Assembly (NCBI GenBank): GCA_964504385.1
Contig: CAZDEF010000017.1
Location: 1 to 39,280, forward strand
DNA length: 39,280 nucleotides
Reading direction: 5' to 3'
From: Limiplasma sp964504385
Lineage (GTDB): Bacteria > Bacillota > Clostridia > Christensenellales > Aristaeellaceae
Positions within the stretch are counted from its first letter, which is position 1; each line of letters starts with the position of its first letter. Shown piece by piece: positions 39,128-39,280 of the stretch. The notes under the pieces were generated by a model. It was not told the origin of the DNA. It did no database searches and saw only the letters and a program-made list of their open reading frames with translations. The translations under genes were made by a program, and so were the position numbers.

Positions 39128-39280
39128 TTGTTGAGGTACAATACATAGGTAACAAAAAAGGAATAGAAAACAGAGAGCCAAGTGGTAAAATGAGTTTGTC
39201 ACACCCCAACCACGAAGGAGGCTCGCTGCATGGACAGGATAACCCAAGAAGCGTACGATCGTCAACGGATGCTGGAGTAT
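39128..39280 (+). mobile_element. Left part of a probable insertion sequence, cut by the window edge
   Basis: Positions 39128-39180 repeat 1-53 exactly in inverted orientation. About 50 bp further right, an AAGGAGG precedes a reading frame that looks like the start of a transposase. The likely element end is at or near 39128-39130, starting TTGTTGAGG or TGTTGAGG. The far end and any target duplication are not visible. Confidence 0.6.
39230..39280 (+). CDS. Probable transposase, N-terminal fragment only
   Basis: Only the first 17 codons lie in the window (MDRITQEAYDRQRMLEY). The ATG follows AAGGAGG by 8 nt, a strong binding site. ITQEAYDRQRMLEY resembles the opening of helix-turn-helix transposases found in Clostridia, with sequences of the form ITQExRxRQRxLxY (IS481- or IS3-like). 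The association with a repeated end sequence supports this. With so few residues the family is a guess. Confidence 0.45.
   Translation, partial: MDRITQEAYDRQRMLEY

Noticed and set aside
39065..39265. A 66-codon minus strand frame at the right edge
   Set aside because: It spans the tRNA promoter and the insertion-sequence end and lacks a binding site. The + strand frame at 39230 has a strong one.
1..39280. The whole window as a composite transposon bounded by inverted insertion sequences
   Set aside because: The interior is core chromosome (ribosomal protein, ruv, purC, alr, spoIVA, tRNA) with no cargo typical of transfer. The repeats more likely caused the assembly to stop.
1..39280. CRISPR arrays, toxin-antitoxin pairs, prophage or secondary metabolite genes
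   Set aside because: No regularly spaced repeats and no gene of these kinds were seen on either strand.

Overview
The window looks like chromosomal DNA from a spore-forming, high-GC member of the Bacillota, most likely class Clostridia (Christensenellales- or Oscillospirales-like). Four things point there. spoIVA is present. A MurJ/SpoVB-type flippase sits beside a YabN-type MazG. Core genes have Gram-positive forms (YlbF, the TIGR04086 family, LPXTG surface protein). Promoters are near-consensus sigma-A boxes with 17-bp spacers. No phage, plasmid or CRISPR region is visible. The assignment rests on gene content only.

Layout from left to right. Positions 1-53 are the end of a repeat, probably an insertion sequence, that recurs exactly inverted at 39128-39180. 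Next come rpmB and a MATE exporter on the + strand. On the - strand follow an AEC carrier with a DUF1846 protein, and a nitroreductase-nucleoside hydrolase pair. A divergent + operon encodes a small unknown protein, an ArsR/DUF2087 regulator, a GNAT acetyltransferase and an M29-like aminopeptidase. From 8.6 to 12 kb is the ruvC-ruvA-ruvB-queA operon. From 12 to 16.5 kb are two ABC export operons: an ATPase with two ABC-2 permeases behind a structured 5' leader, and a YtrA-type GntR regulator with an ATPase and a permease behind a perfect 23-bp operator. purC follows, then a + strand flippase-mazG-HU group. From 21 to 24.8 kb a - strand run holds ylbF, mltG, a U32 protein, yajC and a TIGR04086 membrane protein. 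spoIVA and an AI-2E-family permease follow on the + strand. From 27.7 to 33.8 kb - strand operons carry alr, a membrane protein, rsmD, coaD, a coiled-coil protein and iorA-iorB. The right end holds a 988-residue LPXTG surface protein, an orphan ribulokinase, tRNA-Gly(GCC) and the start of an insertion-sequence transposase.

Most of the window is housekeeping: translation, Holliday-junction processing, tRNA modification, cell wall, CoA and purine synthesis, and sporulation. The parts that deserve attention are regulatory or structural. They are the leader RNA at 14.4-14.5 kb, the divergent ArsR control region at 5.93-6.04 kb, a hairpin that is both a yajC terminator and a mask over the next gene's Shine-Dalgarno, a tRNA-Gly with C at position 55, an ABC ATPase that seems to have lost its middle C-terminal region, and inverted insertion-sequence ends at both edges. 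No complete new defence or mobile system was found.
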